Shown in pieces: positions 34,051 to 45,983 of a DNA stretch of 64,000 nt. The translations under genes were made by a program, and so were the position numbers. Source of the DNA: Paramecium octaurelia (lineage: Eukaryota; Ciliophora; Oligohymenophorea; Peniculida; Parameciidae); the NCBI GenBank assembly GCA_905182995.1, contig CAJJDP010000030.1, forward strand, positions 66,747-130,746. Reading direction: 5' to 3'. Every line of letters starts with the position of its first letter. The stretch's first letter is position 1. Under the pieces are notes generated by a model. That model saw only the letters and a list, made by a program, of their open reading frames with translations. It searched no databases and had not been told where the DNA came from.

Positions 34051-37000
34051 ATGAATCCATTAAGACCAATAAGAGTTTAAGAGGCATACCGATTTTCTTA
34101 GTTGGGTGTTAGTCAAACCAATTTCAAGTTTGGTTAAATTTTCTTCGAATCAGATAAATATATCACAATCAGAGAGACAGCCCCAAATGGAGAAACTCAA
34201 TTATTGCAATTCAATTTTGAGTCAAAGCAATTGATTTCTCGTAAGCCAAACAAGGCAGACTCTGCTTTAATGCATCCAGAAAAGAATATCATAGCCCTAA
34301 GAGCAGCAGGTGAATAGCCAAATTCAACAGTGATCTAAATCTTCAATTTGGATGAGAAATAGAGAATAAAGAATGTCGAATTGAATGAGACTATAGTGTT
34401 TTGGAGATGGGTCAACCCATAAAAATTAGCATATGTTACTCCAACAGCAGTATATCACATCAATATTACAAATCCTAATGAGCAACAAGTCAAAGTGATG
34501 GACAGGTATAGTATTAAATCATAATAAAATAAGATCTGGAGCATTGTCATCAGAGAATCCAGTGTAGATTATAGGATATGGATTGGAAGGAAATGAAAAA
34601 TGGTGTGCATTATATGGTATTTCAACACCAGATGGAGGTAGAACAATTAATGGTCACATTCAATTATTTTTGATTGAATAGGCAAAGCAATAAATCTTAG
34701 AAGGACATTGTTGCTGTTTTGGAGATGCCTTGATTCACACAGATGACTACAAAAGCAGTTTATTCTGTTTTGTGGAGAGAAAGTCTGGTGAAACAACAAG
34801 CAGATTACACATCTCAGAAATTGGAGTACCACCCAACGGATTCTAAAAATACAAAAGATAAGTTGAAGTTTAAACTGATCCAAATTATCCAACAGATTTC
34901 CCAGTCTTAATGCACGTTAATCAAAGATATGGATTGATCTATGTAATAAGCAAATATTCATTTTTGACTGTCTATGAATTAAGCACTGCCAGTTTGATAT
35001 TCAGAGAGGTATGATATTATATTTTATAATCCATTAGAGAATCTGCAATGAGAATGTCTTTGTTGGTGCCCCAAATATTAATTAAGGTTAATATCATATT
35101 ATTGGTAAGGAGGGTATTGTCTACACAATATCTGTCAATGATGACTAATTGGTGTCTTACTTAATCAACACTTGCAGACATATTCCAGATGTTATTCAAT
35201 TGGGATTCCGTTTGGCCAGTAGATATAAGCTTCCTGGAGCAGATAATATGTTTGTTGATTAATTCAATAAGGCTATTTTATCTGGAGATGCTTTGAGTGC
35301 TGCTAAAATTGCTGCCAGTGCTCCTGGAACAGTTCTTAGAAACCCAGAAAGTATTGCTAAATTCAAATAAATGCAATAATAACCAGGATAACCATAACCA
35401 CTCATCATCTACTTCTAAACATTGTTAGAGAAGGGAACATTGAATAAATTTGAAGCTATTGAATTGTGCGGACCAATTTTATAACAAGGAAGAAAACAAT
35501 TCGTTGAATAATGGATTGCATAAAATAAATTAGAACCATCTGATGAATTGGGAGATCTCTTAAAAAAATATGATGTCAATTTGGCTATTCAAATCTACAA
35601 ATTATCTAAATCATACTAGAAATTAGCATAATGCTATATGGAAACTGGATAGATTGAATTGGCTATGCAATTATAATAACAATTTGGAGTATCTACAGAT
35701 TACATGGCTATGTTGAGAAATCTGTTGATGCAATCTCCAGAACAAGCCTTAGCTATGGCCAAATCTTTGTATCAAAGAGACCAAAGCATCAATGTTCATC
35801 AAATTGCTGAATTATTTGAATAATTTTAGAGATTACCTGAAATGACAGCCTTCTTGGTTGAATGCATGAAAAACAACAGAGCTGAAGATGGACCACTCTA
35901 AACTAAAGTCTTATGCTTGAATTTATAGGCCGCTGCATAAGTTGCTGATGCCATCTTATCAATGAACATTTGGACTCAATTCGATAGAATTAGAGTAGCT
36001 TAATTATGTGAGCAAAAAGGACTTTATCAAAGAGCACTTGAAAATTATTCAGATCCCAAAGACGTTAGAAGAGTTATTCTTAATACTCATGCTCTCCCTC
36101 CTGAGTTCATTATCAATTTCTTATCCAGAGTTGATCCTGCATTGACATTATAATGCCTTTAAGATTTATTAAGACACAATAGATAGAATTTATAAGTGGT
36201 TGTTAATGTTGCTGTTTAAAATAATTAAAAATTAACAATCCCAGCTTGCATTAAGGTGTTTGAATCTGTTAGTGCATTTGAAGGAGTCTACCTATTTTTA
36301 GGATCTTTGATTAACACAACATCTGATAAGGATATCTATTATAAATATATTGAAGCTGCAGCTAAATGCAATTAAATCAAAGAATTAGAAAGAGTTATTA
36401 CAGAGAAAGGAGATTGTTATGATGCTGACAAAGTTAAGAATTACTTAAAGGAATAAAAATTATCTGATCCAAGACCATTGATATTCTTATGTGATATGAA
36501 TGGATTTGTTGATGAATTGACTAGATATCTTTACAAAAATGGATTCACTAGGTACATTGAAGTCTACATCTTCAAAGTTAATCCTAATGCTGCTCCTGGT
36601 GTATTTGGTACATTAATCGATTTGGAATGCGATGAAGTTTACTTGAAATAATTGTTGTATAACATTCGTGGGATGTGTCCAATTGAACCAACTGTCGAGG
36701 AATTCGAAAAAAGAAATAAGCTTAGAGTCTTAGAATAATGGCTTGAAGCTAGAGTTACAGAAGGCAACCAAATTCCAGCCATTCACAATGCATTAGCTAA
36801 AATCAAGATTGATACATCATAAGATCCTGATGGTTTCTTGATCAATAATCAATTCTATGATGCCAAGGCGGTTGGTAAATTCTGTGAGGAAAGAGATCCT
36901 TAATTAGCAGTTTTAGCCTATAAGAGAGCTTGGGGACAATGCGATTAAGAATTAATTAACTTAACAAACAAAAATGAAATGTACAGAGTCCAAGCCAAAT

Positions 37001-39299
37001 ATCTCGTAGAAAGATAGGATGTTGATTTATGGGCTGGAGTATTATAAGAGACGAATCCACACAGAAAAAATTTAATTGATTATGTCATTTAAGCATTATA
37101 AGACTCAAAGAATGTTGATGAAGTTCAAGCAGCTGTCAAAGCATTTGTTTTGGCCAAGATTCCTTATGAATTATTGGGTTTGTTGGAGAAATTGGTATTA
37201 CATAACCCTGAATTTATGTAATACAAATAATTACAGAATTTGTTAATCATTACAGCTATTCAAAGTGACACAACCAAAGTTTTGGATTACATCAATAGAT
37301 TGGATAAGTTTGATCCATAAATTATTGCTTAACATTGCTTGAATGAAGAATATAATTTGTTTGAAGAGGCTTTTGCTGTCTTCAAGAAGTTTAATTTACA
37401 CATTGAAGCTGTTAATGTCTTACTCAGAAATTTGAATAGCATTCTCAGAGCTCATGAATATGCTTAATATGCTAGTTCCCCAGAAGTCTGGTCATTGTTA
37501 GCTGAAGCTTACTTGAATTAAGGATAAACAAATGAATCAATTGATTGCTACATTAAGGCTAATGATTCAAGTGCATTCTTGAATATTATTAATGTTGCTG
37601 AATAAGAAGAGAAGTATGAATTGTTAGTCAAATATCTCTTAATGTGCAGACAAACAGTCAAGGATGTCAATATTGACAACTCATTAATCTATTGTTATGC
37701 TAAGTTGGATAAGAACTTAGATATTGAATCTTTGATTTAATCAAGCAACTCAGCAGATTTAATTAAGGTAGGAGAGAGATGCTATGATCAATAATTATAT
37801 GAAGCAGCTAAGATCTTGTTCACTGCCCTTAAAAATAATGCAAGAATAGCATCTTGTTTGGTTAGATTAAAATAATTTAATAAAGCTATTGAAGCAGCTT
37901 AAAAGGCCAATACCTCCAAGACATGGAAAGAATTATGCTTTGCTTGTGTTGAAGCATCAGAATTTAAGTATGCTTCCATTGCTGCTTAGAATATTATCAT
38001 TGTGCCCGATATGTTGGAGTCATTGATCAAATAATATGAAGAATACAATGCATAAGAGGAAATGATTATATTATTGGAGAATGCCTTAGGTATGTAAAGA
38101 GCACATGTTGGTATCTTCACAGAATTAGCAGTTCTTTATTGCCATTACAAATAGAAGAAAGTCATGGAACACTGCAGATAATACTTCTAAAAGATGAACA
38201 TTTTGAAAGTCTTGAGAACTTGCGAAAAGATGTGTCTCTGGAGTGAAGCTGTCTACTTACATTAACACTATGATTAACCAGATAATGCTATCAATATTAT
38301 GATCGAGCATTCACCAACAGCCTTCTCACATGATGTTCTAGTCATGTTACTCTAAAAGATTACCAATACAGATTTGTATTACAAATGTATTCTCTTTTAC
38401 CTTGAAGAACAACCAGAATAAATAAATGATTTATTGAGATGCATTCAATCTAAGATTGATTTAAGCAAATTCGTTAAATTAATGAAGAACACTGGCTATT
38501 TGGCTTTGACATTACCATTTTTATAACAAATTCAAAATGCCAATAACAAAGATGTTAACGATGCTTTGAATCAACTCTATTTGGATATTGAGGACTATGA
38601 AAATCTTAGAGAATCAGTCAAGAACTATGAAAACTTTGACTAATTGGCTTTGGCATAAAAGACCCAATCTCATGAATTAGTTGAATTCAGAAGAATCGCT
38701 GCTTATTTATATAGAAAGATATAGAAATATGATTTATCAATGAACTTGAGTAAATAAGACTAAATGTACAGAGATGCCATCGAAACAGCTTAAGAATCTT
38801 AGAATGTTAAGTTGGTCTATGAATTATTAGAATTCTTCATCTAAAACAAGGAAAGTGAATTCTTTACTGTGTGTCTTTACACATGCTATGATTTATTGAA
38901 ACCAGACTAAGTAATGGAATTGACTTGGAGATCAGGCCTAATGGAATTTGCTATGCCATACTTCATCTAAATCACTTGGGAGTTGACTCACAAGATAGAG
39001 TATGTATAAAAGAAGCATGAGGACAGAGAAAAGAAGGTACAAATTCGTATTTATTAAAATAGGAAATTCAAACAGCACAATAACAATAATCATAAGCTTT
39101 ACCAATAGCTTAAGACTTCCTATTGAACTAAGGCTAATTAATGTTGGGTCCACCAAGCCAAATGAATAACAGCAATATAAGTTATGGATAGCCTTCAGGC
39201 TTTGGATAGCCTTCCGGTTTCACAAATCCTTAAATGAATTAAGCTCCTATGGGTTATGGAGGTTAGCAATTTGGATCATATTAGCCACCTGGCTTTTGA
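34051..39299 (+). CDS. CLTC: Clathrin heavy chain
   Basis: Structural subunit of the clathrin triskelion that coats endocytic and trans-Golgi vesicles. ATG 34051 gives [20 protein letters not shown], aligned with the start of the N-terminal beta-propeller ([18 protein letters not shown]-type motif). The full set of CHC repeats follows, with strong family blocks such as [76 protein letters not shown] and [15 protein letters not shown]. The C-terminal trimerisation region reads [17 protein letters not shown] and is followed by a Gly/Gln/Pro-rich tail ending YGGQQFGSYQPPGF. Introns: 34506-34533, about 35010-35038 and one near 39036-39061. About 1,720 residues, normal length, with no visible lesion. 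Confidence 0.96.
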
Positions 39300-39346
39300 C
39301 CAAATTAAATATATTAAAATAAAACATATATAAAATTTTATTTCCT

Positions 39347-41773
39347 ATGATTATAGACTTTTTGGGGGGCACAAATTCATTTGATGTAAAAAATGATTTA
39401 GTTGCTTTTGAACAAGGAAACAGCTTACTATTGCTTGATACTACAAATAATTCTAAAGTTTAAATGCACGGGCATGTTAATTAGATTATGGCAATCTGTT
39501 TTTGTGGATAGAATCTTATTGCATCAGTAAGTATGGGATTTAAGAATCATCTATAAATTTCTGAATTTGACTCCTTTAATCGAACTTTCGATGACTATCT
39601 ACCTGACACTGATAAGAAAACTGTCAACATATTTATGGAGAACATTAATAATTAATTGATTCTCATTGAAGTTAATACGGGACATCGAATACTTGTTTAT
39701 GACATTCAATAATATAAACTAGTTTTCATTACTGATTTAGATAATCTGAACCCTTGCTATGGATTTTCTTATTTACTAACGAAACCAAAAACTAAATTAT
39801 GTTTCATGTGTAATGGATAGGTAACTCTTTGGAACTTAGTATCGAATAGTGTTCAGATCACAAATAGAATCACATTAAAGAATATCAAACATATGGACAC
39901 AAACAAATCATTGAATCTAATCATTCTGATATTGGTCACAGGAGATTTATACATTTTGAATTCAGAAGGTGATCTAATTTCTTAATTAAAAGCTCCAGAT
40001 TAGGAATTTGCTGCCTCTACAAGCTTTGAATAATATTTGTATTTATCCACAAGGAGTGGCAAAATATTTATTTATGAAATATCGACCCTTAAATTTGTAA
40101 CGGAGATTCATGCAAATGATACTTGTTATTGTGTATAATTAAAACACTCTAATCAACTTTTAGTCTTCTCCTTAAATGATTCTACCTTGGTCACTATGGA
40201 TATCAATAAAAGAATAATATTAAATTAATAAAATGGGCATGGAGGGAGAATCAATCAAGTTTCTTGGGATCCTGTGCAAAGCAATTAATTTTATTCATGT
40301 TCAAATGATGGCTCTTTTGGAGTCTCTAATTCTCGTGGAGATAAATTCTCAATGAGTAAATATTACATTGGATAATTTCAGACTAAAATTAAGTGTTGTG
40401 TCATTGACAATTATAGAGATGATATCTATTTAGGAGACAATAAAGGATAATTGTTTGTTTTCTCTTTAAACAATGTATAATTCCGTAGACAAATTGCATT
40501 GACCTAAAATCTAGGAATTAAAGAAATGCAGTTCAGTCCAGCCTATCAATATTTGGGGGTAGCCTTCAAAAACGGATTTACAATTATATTAGATTGTGAA
40601 AATTAACTCAAGCCTGTACTGAAGTTGGAAGATAAACTTGAAAACATATCATATGTTGGAATCAAGCTGTTTCAATTAGAATTTGACATCGTTAAAGTTA
40701 ACACTCAAGCATATTCAACATCTTATATTCCAAGGAATGACAAATCATTCAATTCATTGACTATCTATAATCATAATTCTGTGAGGAGACATCAAATTGA
40801 TAAAGCTAATTCTTAGTTATCAGCTTTAGCTCTGAGTATATACACGATTGAAGGCACAATATTTGGATTTGATTTACACCCTTCAAAAGATTATATTCTA
40901 ATACTATCAAATTATGGATTTGTTTATATATACAAAATCTAAAGTTCAGAGAAGAGAGCCAAAATAACAGTTCCTCCTTTTTCAAGACATTTATAGATTG
41001 ATAAATCTGGATTGTATTTTGCTATTGCTCATTTGCCATTAGTTAATGCATCAGATAAATAATTTATAGAGATTCCTTCAATAGAATATTTGACTAAAAA
41101 TGCTAAGATAAATAAAAAGATGCTTCCTACTAATATAAGAATATATGAATGTGGAACAGGTTAAGTGGCTGAATAAATTAATAGAATTTTCAGTATAGTG
41201 TCGTTAGACTTTTCAAATGATGGGTAATATTTGTTGGTTGGAGGTAAGAAGGGCAAGATCTCATTGTGGGGATTAAGTTAAGATTTAGTTTAAAGTGCAG
41301 AGGATGTAATTAAAGATATGAAGCTGAATCCATTTTTTTGGAGAGACTTCTAGATCTATATTGATGATGAAGAGATATAAGAATAAGACATTTTGGATTT
41401 GGATTTATTGGCTAAGAAGTTACCAAATAAACCTATTGTGTAAAGTCAAAAGTATCAACAGATTGTTAATCCACATACAATGTATATCAATTTCGTAATA
41501 TTAGATTGTAAACTCCAGGAAGTGCAAGTTCAAGATATGAATTATATTGATGATAATTTAAAACTCATTTTTATTGAAAATAATTATAACAAAATGATTA
41601 AATTGGGGCACATGCTTGCATAAGAGTAAGCTAAACTAAAATCAGAACTCAAGGCTGCATAAAAGCAAAGAACCACTAGAAATACGACATCATCCACATT
41701 GTAATAAGCACACTAACAATAAGTTATCCCAACATATCCAAAACGTCCACTTTGTTATACAAGTCATAAGTGA
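39347..41773 (+). CDS. WD40-repeat protein, WDR62/MAPKBP1-like start
   Basis: ATG 39347 to TGA 41771-41773 is one uninterrupted frame of 808 codons, with no intron needed. The N-terminus, FLGGTNSFDVKNDLVAFEQG followed by NSLLLLDTTNNSKVQMHGHV, resembles the first blade of large double-propeller WD40 proteins such as WDR62/MAPKBP1. Blades recur along the chain: GQVTLWNLV, SGKIFIYEI, GGRINQVSWDP, DGSFGVSNS, KGQLFVFSLN, FAIAHLP and GQYLLVGGKKGKISLWGLSQ. After the propellers comes an acidic/Gln-rich tail (DDEEIQEQDILDLDLLAKK) and a basic end. The exact orthologue is uncertain. It starts only 47 bp after the clathrin stop. A 29-nt GTCATA...CACAG stretch over its stop would splice it in frame to the ankyrin gene downstream. 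Confidence 0.75.
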
Positions 41774-41832
41774 GTCCCTCTATTAACACAGAATTCATTA
41801 GTTAGAATTGTTCTCCAATTAATTCGCCAAAA

Positions 41833-43455
41833 ATGCATACTCACCCTTCTGATCCAGATCCTTTATTTCGACTTAACAAAAATATTCATTCATCATATAG
41901 GAACAAACTTGAAACAGTTTAATTGCCACCTAACAAACCTCCTTTGAGAAGAGTCAACAAAATAACCAATCTAAGAAACCTAAATAATAACAGTATTGCC
42001 TAATCGAATCCACTTAAGGGTGATGAATCCAAAGAGAAATTATTGCAATAGACTCACTTTTTATGTGCAATCATGCAATAATCTCATAGTGCAACTGGGA
42101 AAATAGTAGCCAACTTTTTAAATGGATAATTAGAAAAAAATAGTTACGAATCCATTATATAAATGGAGAAGTCAGCCTAAGCACTTTAACAGTCTGCTAA
42201 GGAAATGTCAAAGGCATTATTTATATCTGATGATGAGGGGGAATTCGAAAATCTTTAGAATAAATTCATAGATCAAATTAGGTTCTCTAAATACAGGAAA
42301 CCAAATTAAGAAAAAAATATTGTTTTAAAAAGAAATTATGGTTAAAAACATGAGATGATGATAGATTAAGTAGCTTCTTAAAGATAAAAGACAGATGAAA
42401 ATTAGGACTTCGATGTTTTTATTCCTAAATCGCAAATGGACTAATTTTTTTAGTAATAATTCTTGAATAACTTAGAATTATCCAAGATAAAATTGATGGA
42501 AGGATGAAGGAATAGACTGAATAATTAATAAAGGATGAGTAAAAATTAATCAATGGAATGATTGCAAATGTTAAAAAGTTTAGAGAAGACATCAGAGAAG
42601 TTAAATACACTATGAATCACGTTAGGAAGAATAAAAAGGCGTTACAACCAACCCAACAATAACCATCTGCATATCGAACATTAAAGACTCTAAGAACACT
42701 CAAGTCTCAATCATCAGCAAGACTTTAGAGTCCAAAAACACAAAGATTAGATGAGGAAGCAAAGGCTGATCTTAGATTAAGAGTTATGAAAGCCCTTAGA
42801 AATTTTATGGATAAATTAAAGAGATTCAACATAACTCTAAGCGATGTAGTGAATAATCAAGTATTCCCATCTTAAGCATATGAAAGGCCTAATAGTGTTG
42901 AATTTTTTAGGTAAGTAAAAGCAGACAACTTAAGAGAAATAGAGAGTATGTTAAGAGATTGTCGTTTTCATGTTTACGATCGCGATAATTAATAGAAAAC
43001 TCCCTTGCATCATGCTGTTAGCAATAATTCAATAGAAGTTATTAAAATATTAGTTGAGAATGGTGCAGATCTAGATGCTAGAGATATGAGTATATATTAT
43101 ATAAAGTATTAAATTAGTGGGTAGAACTCCTTTGCATATAGCTGCTAAGAATAACAATTGCGATACTGTTAGAGTATTACTAGTTTATTAAGCAAATCCA
43201 TCAATTAAAACTGTAGCTGGGAAAACTGCATAGGATCTGACAGAAATGCCAGTAATCAAAGCTTTAGTGAAAAATGCAAAAAAAGTAAAATATATAACTT
43301 ATTTAAAGCTTCATTTTATGATGAATTTGTAACCATCGAAAAAAAAAAAAGATTTCTGGGTTGAGAGAGCAATAGTGTACTTTTAAGAAGATGATCCCGA
43401 AAAGATACTAAAGTTGTAGCTTTATAAGAATTAAGCAAAATTGTTTTTATCATGA
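41833..43455 (+). CDS. Ankyrin-repeat protein with an N-terminal coiled-coil region
   Basis: Tentative ATG 41833 (MHTHPSDPDPLFRLNKNIHS), TGA 43453-43455. The first half is Gln/Lys/Ser-rich with helices (SIIQMEKSAQALQQSAKEMS; IQDKIDGRMKEQTEQLIKDE). A 23-nt intron (GTAATA...ACTTAG) around 42453-42475 restores the frame. The C-terminus has two or three ankyrin repeats, QQKTPLHHAVSNNSIEVIKI then, across a 28-nt intron near 43090-43117, GRTPLHIAAKNNNCDTVRVL. A Lys-rich tail follows. The frame is already open upstream of the ATG into the WD40 gene's last codons, so this may be the second half of one fused WD40-ankyrin protein. Confidence 0.7.
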
Positions 43456-43638
43456 ATATATATATATAATTTACTATTTAAATCATATTAAATTAGGGAA
43501 TTATGATATGTAGTTTCTCTAAGTTTGATATTCTATTTAGTTTCTTATTCAGTGTTATTAGATTTAGGAGATTTAAAAAGTTTGTTATTGTTTATTGTAA
43601 TTAATTTATACAATAATTATTTAATTTCAAATACTCAA

Positions 43639-44129
43639 ATGAAGGAGGCTGCAAACATTAGTGATGAGAAAAGACCTTTAGCTTCAATACCTCTTCAAAC
43701 CTTTTTATATTTTGATTATATTTTCACAGTATGCATCATTACTATATCTAGTATATCTATTTCATAATTGAAATCATAGTGTTTATCTATAAGGGATATG
43801 GATTGTTTTATCCACCAAATAAAATAGGAATAGAAATATTTTTGTAATTTTTGCTAGCATTCTGTTAATTTCCAAGATTGATATTGGGATCAATAGGTAA
43901 TAAAACTGAATCCCCATCTCAAATTTTATGGTATTTTACTTAAATATTTAGGTTTGTATTACTTATTTTTCCATGCATTTTCTTCTACATATTTTTCATT
44001 GTCTTATAAACTTATGTTGTAATTTTGGAGATAATAATAAATGTAATTGCATTAATATTTATTGTCTTTGAATTATTGTTTAGTTTGTCTGCATTTTTAA
44101 CCTTCAAAAATTATGAAAAACAACAATGA
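43639..44129 (+). CDS. TMEM216: TMEM216-like ciliary transition-zone membrane protein
   Basis: TMEM216 is a four-pass member of the MKS/tectonic complex that gates the ciliary transition zone. ATG 43639 (MKEAANISDEKRPLASIPLQ), TGA 44127-44129. The sequence SIPLQTFLYFDYIFT joins across a 23-nt intron (about 43730-43752) to YIYFIIEIIVFIYKGYGLFY, matching human LPLQILLYFNGWYFAAYFLAEILMFIYKG. Then come IEIFLQFLLAFCQFPRLILG, IGNKTESPSQILW, and two further hydrophobic segments, IFRFVLLIFPCIFFYIFFIV and VILEIIINVIALIFIVFELL (human TYVLRLEVIMNGILLFFCGSELLLE). About 155 residues with four membrane spans, as expected for the family. It sits between the ankyrin and NEK genes, all on the + strand. Confidence 0.75.
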
Positions 44130-44177
44130 GTTGATTATTATATTTTACAAATTGATCATATTATATATTTTATAATA

Positions 44178-45784
44178 ATGGATGATGATAGTCATATACT
44201 TATTGATGATATTACTAGTATGTCCCATGAAATGTAAATTGATGAAACAATAATAAAACAATACAAAAAATAAAGGTTATTGGGTGTTGGAGCTTATGGG
44301 AAAGCATACCTCGTGACTTCTGATGACGAAAATTAAATTAAATACGTTATGAAGGTGTTGCCTCAATCACCTTCAGCCAAGCAAGAAGCATTAATACTGT
44401 AAAATTTGAGACATGAGAATATCATCTAATACGTAGAAACATTTATAGATAGCAAAAATAGATTATGCATAATAATGGAATATGCCAATAGTATTTGATT
44501 AATAAATAATATTATTAGATGGCACTTTAGGTTAATACATAAAGTCAAGACAATAACCATTGCCTGAAACACAAATTGTTGATTGGTTTACTCAATTATG
44601 TTTAGCAATTTAATGCGTTCACTCACAGAGAATTATCCATCGAGACATAAAAGCTGAAAATGTGTTTTTGCAAGATGACAAATTGAAATTAGGGGACTTC
44701 GGGATTGCAAGATCTGTTGATTAGACTCTTGCCACCACTTTTATAGGAACTCCGTATTATTTATCCCCTGAGATAATATAAAACTAGCCTTATTCTTATA
44801 AGAGTGATATCTGGGCATTAGGAGTCTTGCTTTATGAAATGTGCACTTTTAAATACCCATTTTAAGCGGAATCATTACCAGGTCTGGCTACTAAAATTAT
44901 AAAAGGGAAAATACAACCCATAAGTGCTTAAGTCTATTCATAAAATATGAAAAACTTAATTTAAAGTCTGTTATAGATTGATCAGAATAAAAGACCAACA
45001 ATCGAATAGATTTTATGTATTATTTTATTCATTACATAGAAAATCAAATAATCTAAAATAGGATTAAATAATTAAATATTAAATAGTAGCCTATAACAAA
45101 GCCAGCGGCCTTACTGGTGTAAAGTATGATATATTGTTAATCTAGAGAAATAGTAACATTAGGTTATTATAAAAAAGGATGAATACAAATAGTAAAAAAA
45201 ATTAACTAGAGAAGAGTAATCAAAATTTATGAAATAAGATATATAAAAGAAAGTATGCTAATGATATATATAGAAATATTAATAGTAATAGCAGAAGCCT
45301 TAAGAATTAATTATTGAGTCATTTGGCCAACCAAAAAAATAGGATTAATAATAGGGAGATAAGAAAGTAGTGAAAAACAAAGAAGTGCCAGTGGAAATCT
45401 ACCTTCCTTTTATGTCACAAATAGAATAAAAATAATAGCAATTAAATTCTGCCAAAGAAAAATAAAATGAACAATTAATCCAATCATAACAATAGAATAG
45501 TAAGATTAAAGGTTATCTTATGAATAGCCAAAAAATAAAACCCTAAACTCGGTTATGAGAGAGCCGAAAAAATTAGATCTGCTTTAGAGAAGGAGTTGGG
45601 ATTAAATGAGTTTCTATCTATCTATAACACCTTTAAAAGCTTAAGAGAAAGAAATTCTCTTGAAGATATTGCAAAATAATATGGGCCTAATTACACCGAA
45701 TTGATTCCAAATATGTAATAAGAGTTAATTTAAGCCTTTTTGCCATCTTTATTTATCTTACTCGAATTCGATTTGGATGAATGA
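44178..45784 (+). CDS. NEK-family serine/threonine protein kinase
   Basis: ATG 44178 ([20 protein letters not shown]), TGA 45782-45784. Kinase landmarks in order: glycine loop [13 protein letters not shown], the VAIK-type Lys in YVMKVLPQ, catalytic loop [16 protein letters not shown] in [11 protein letters not shown], activation segment [14 protein letters not shown] and [13 protein letters not shown]. The GTPYYLSPE and Ala-Glu-Asn features are those of the NIMA-related (NEK) group. The kinase domain ends near residue 300. A Gln/Lys/Ser-rich region and a conserved-looking C-terminal helix bundle follow ([19 protein letters not shown] and [15 protein letters not shown]). Introns lie near 44489-44517 and 45127-45148. 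NEKs in ciliates are numerous and many act at cilia and basal bodies. All catalytic residues are present. Confidence 0.85.
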
Positions 45785-45983
45785 TAAGTAATAATAATTA
45801 TTAAAGTTTGTGTAATATTTAATTAAAACTAAAGTGTCTATCAACATTATATTTTACATATAAAAAATGGATATTGATAATTCGGTTCTTCTATTGAAAT
45901 TAAAATATCGAATAAATCAATTTTATAAATGATTAATAAATTTGACTGATTTTAACATTAAATCATATACAAAAACTGCATGA
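45785..45983. other. Convergent intergenic region
   Basis: About 200 bp of AT-rich sequence between the NEK stop and the stop of the minus-strand UEV-like gene. Nothing else seen. Confidence 0.3.

Noticed and set aside
33897-34112. Plus-strand ORF just before clathrin heavy chain
   Set aside because: Ile/Lys/Cys low-complexity, wrong frame for the clathrin start at 34051, and ends inside the clathrin coding region.
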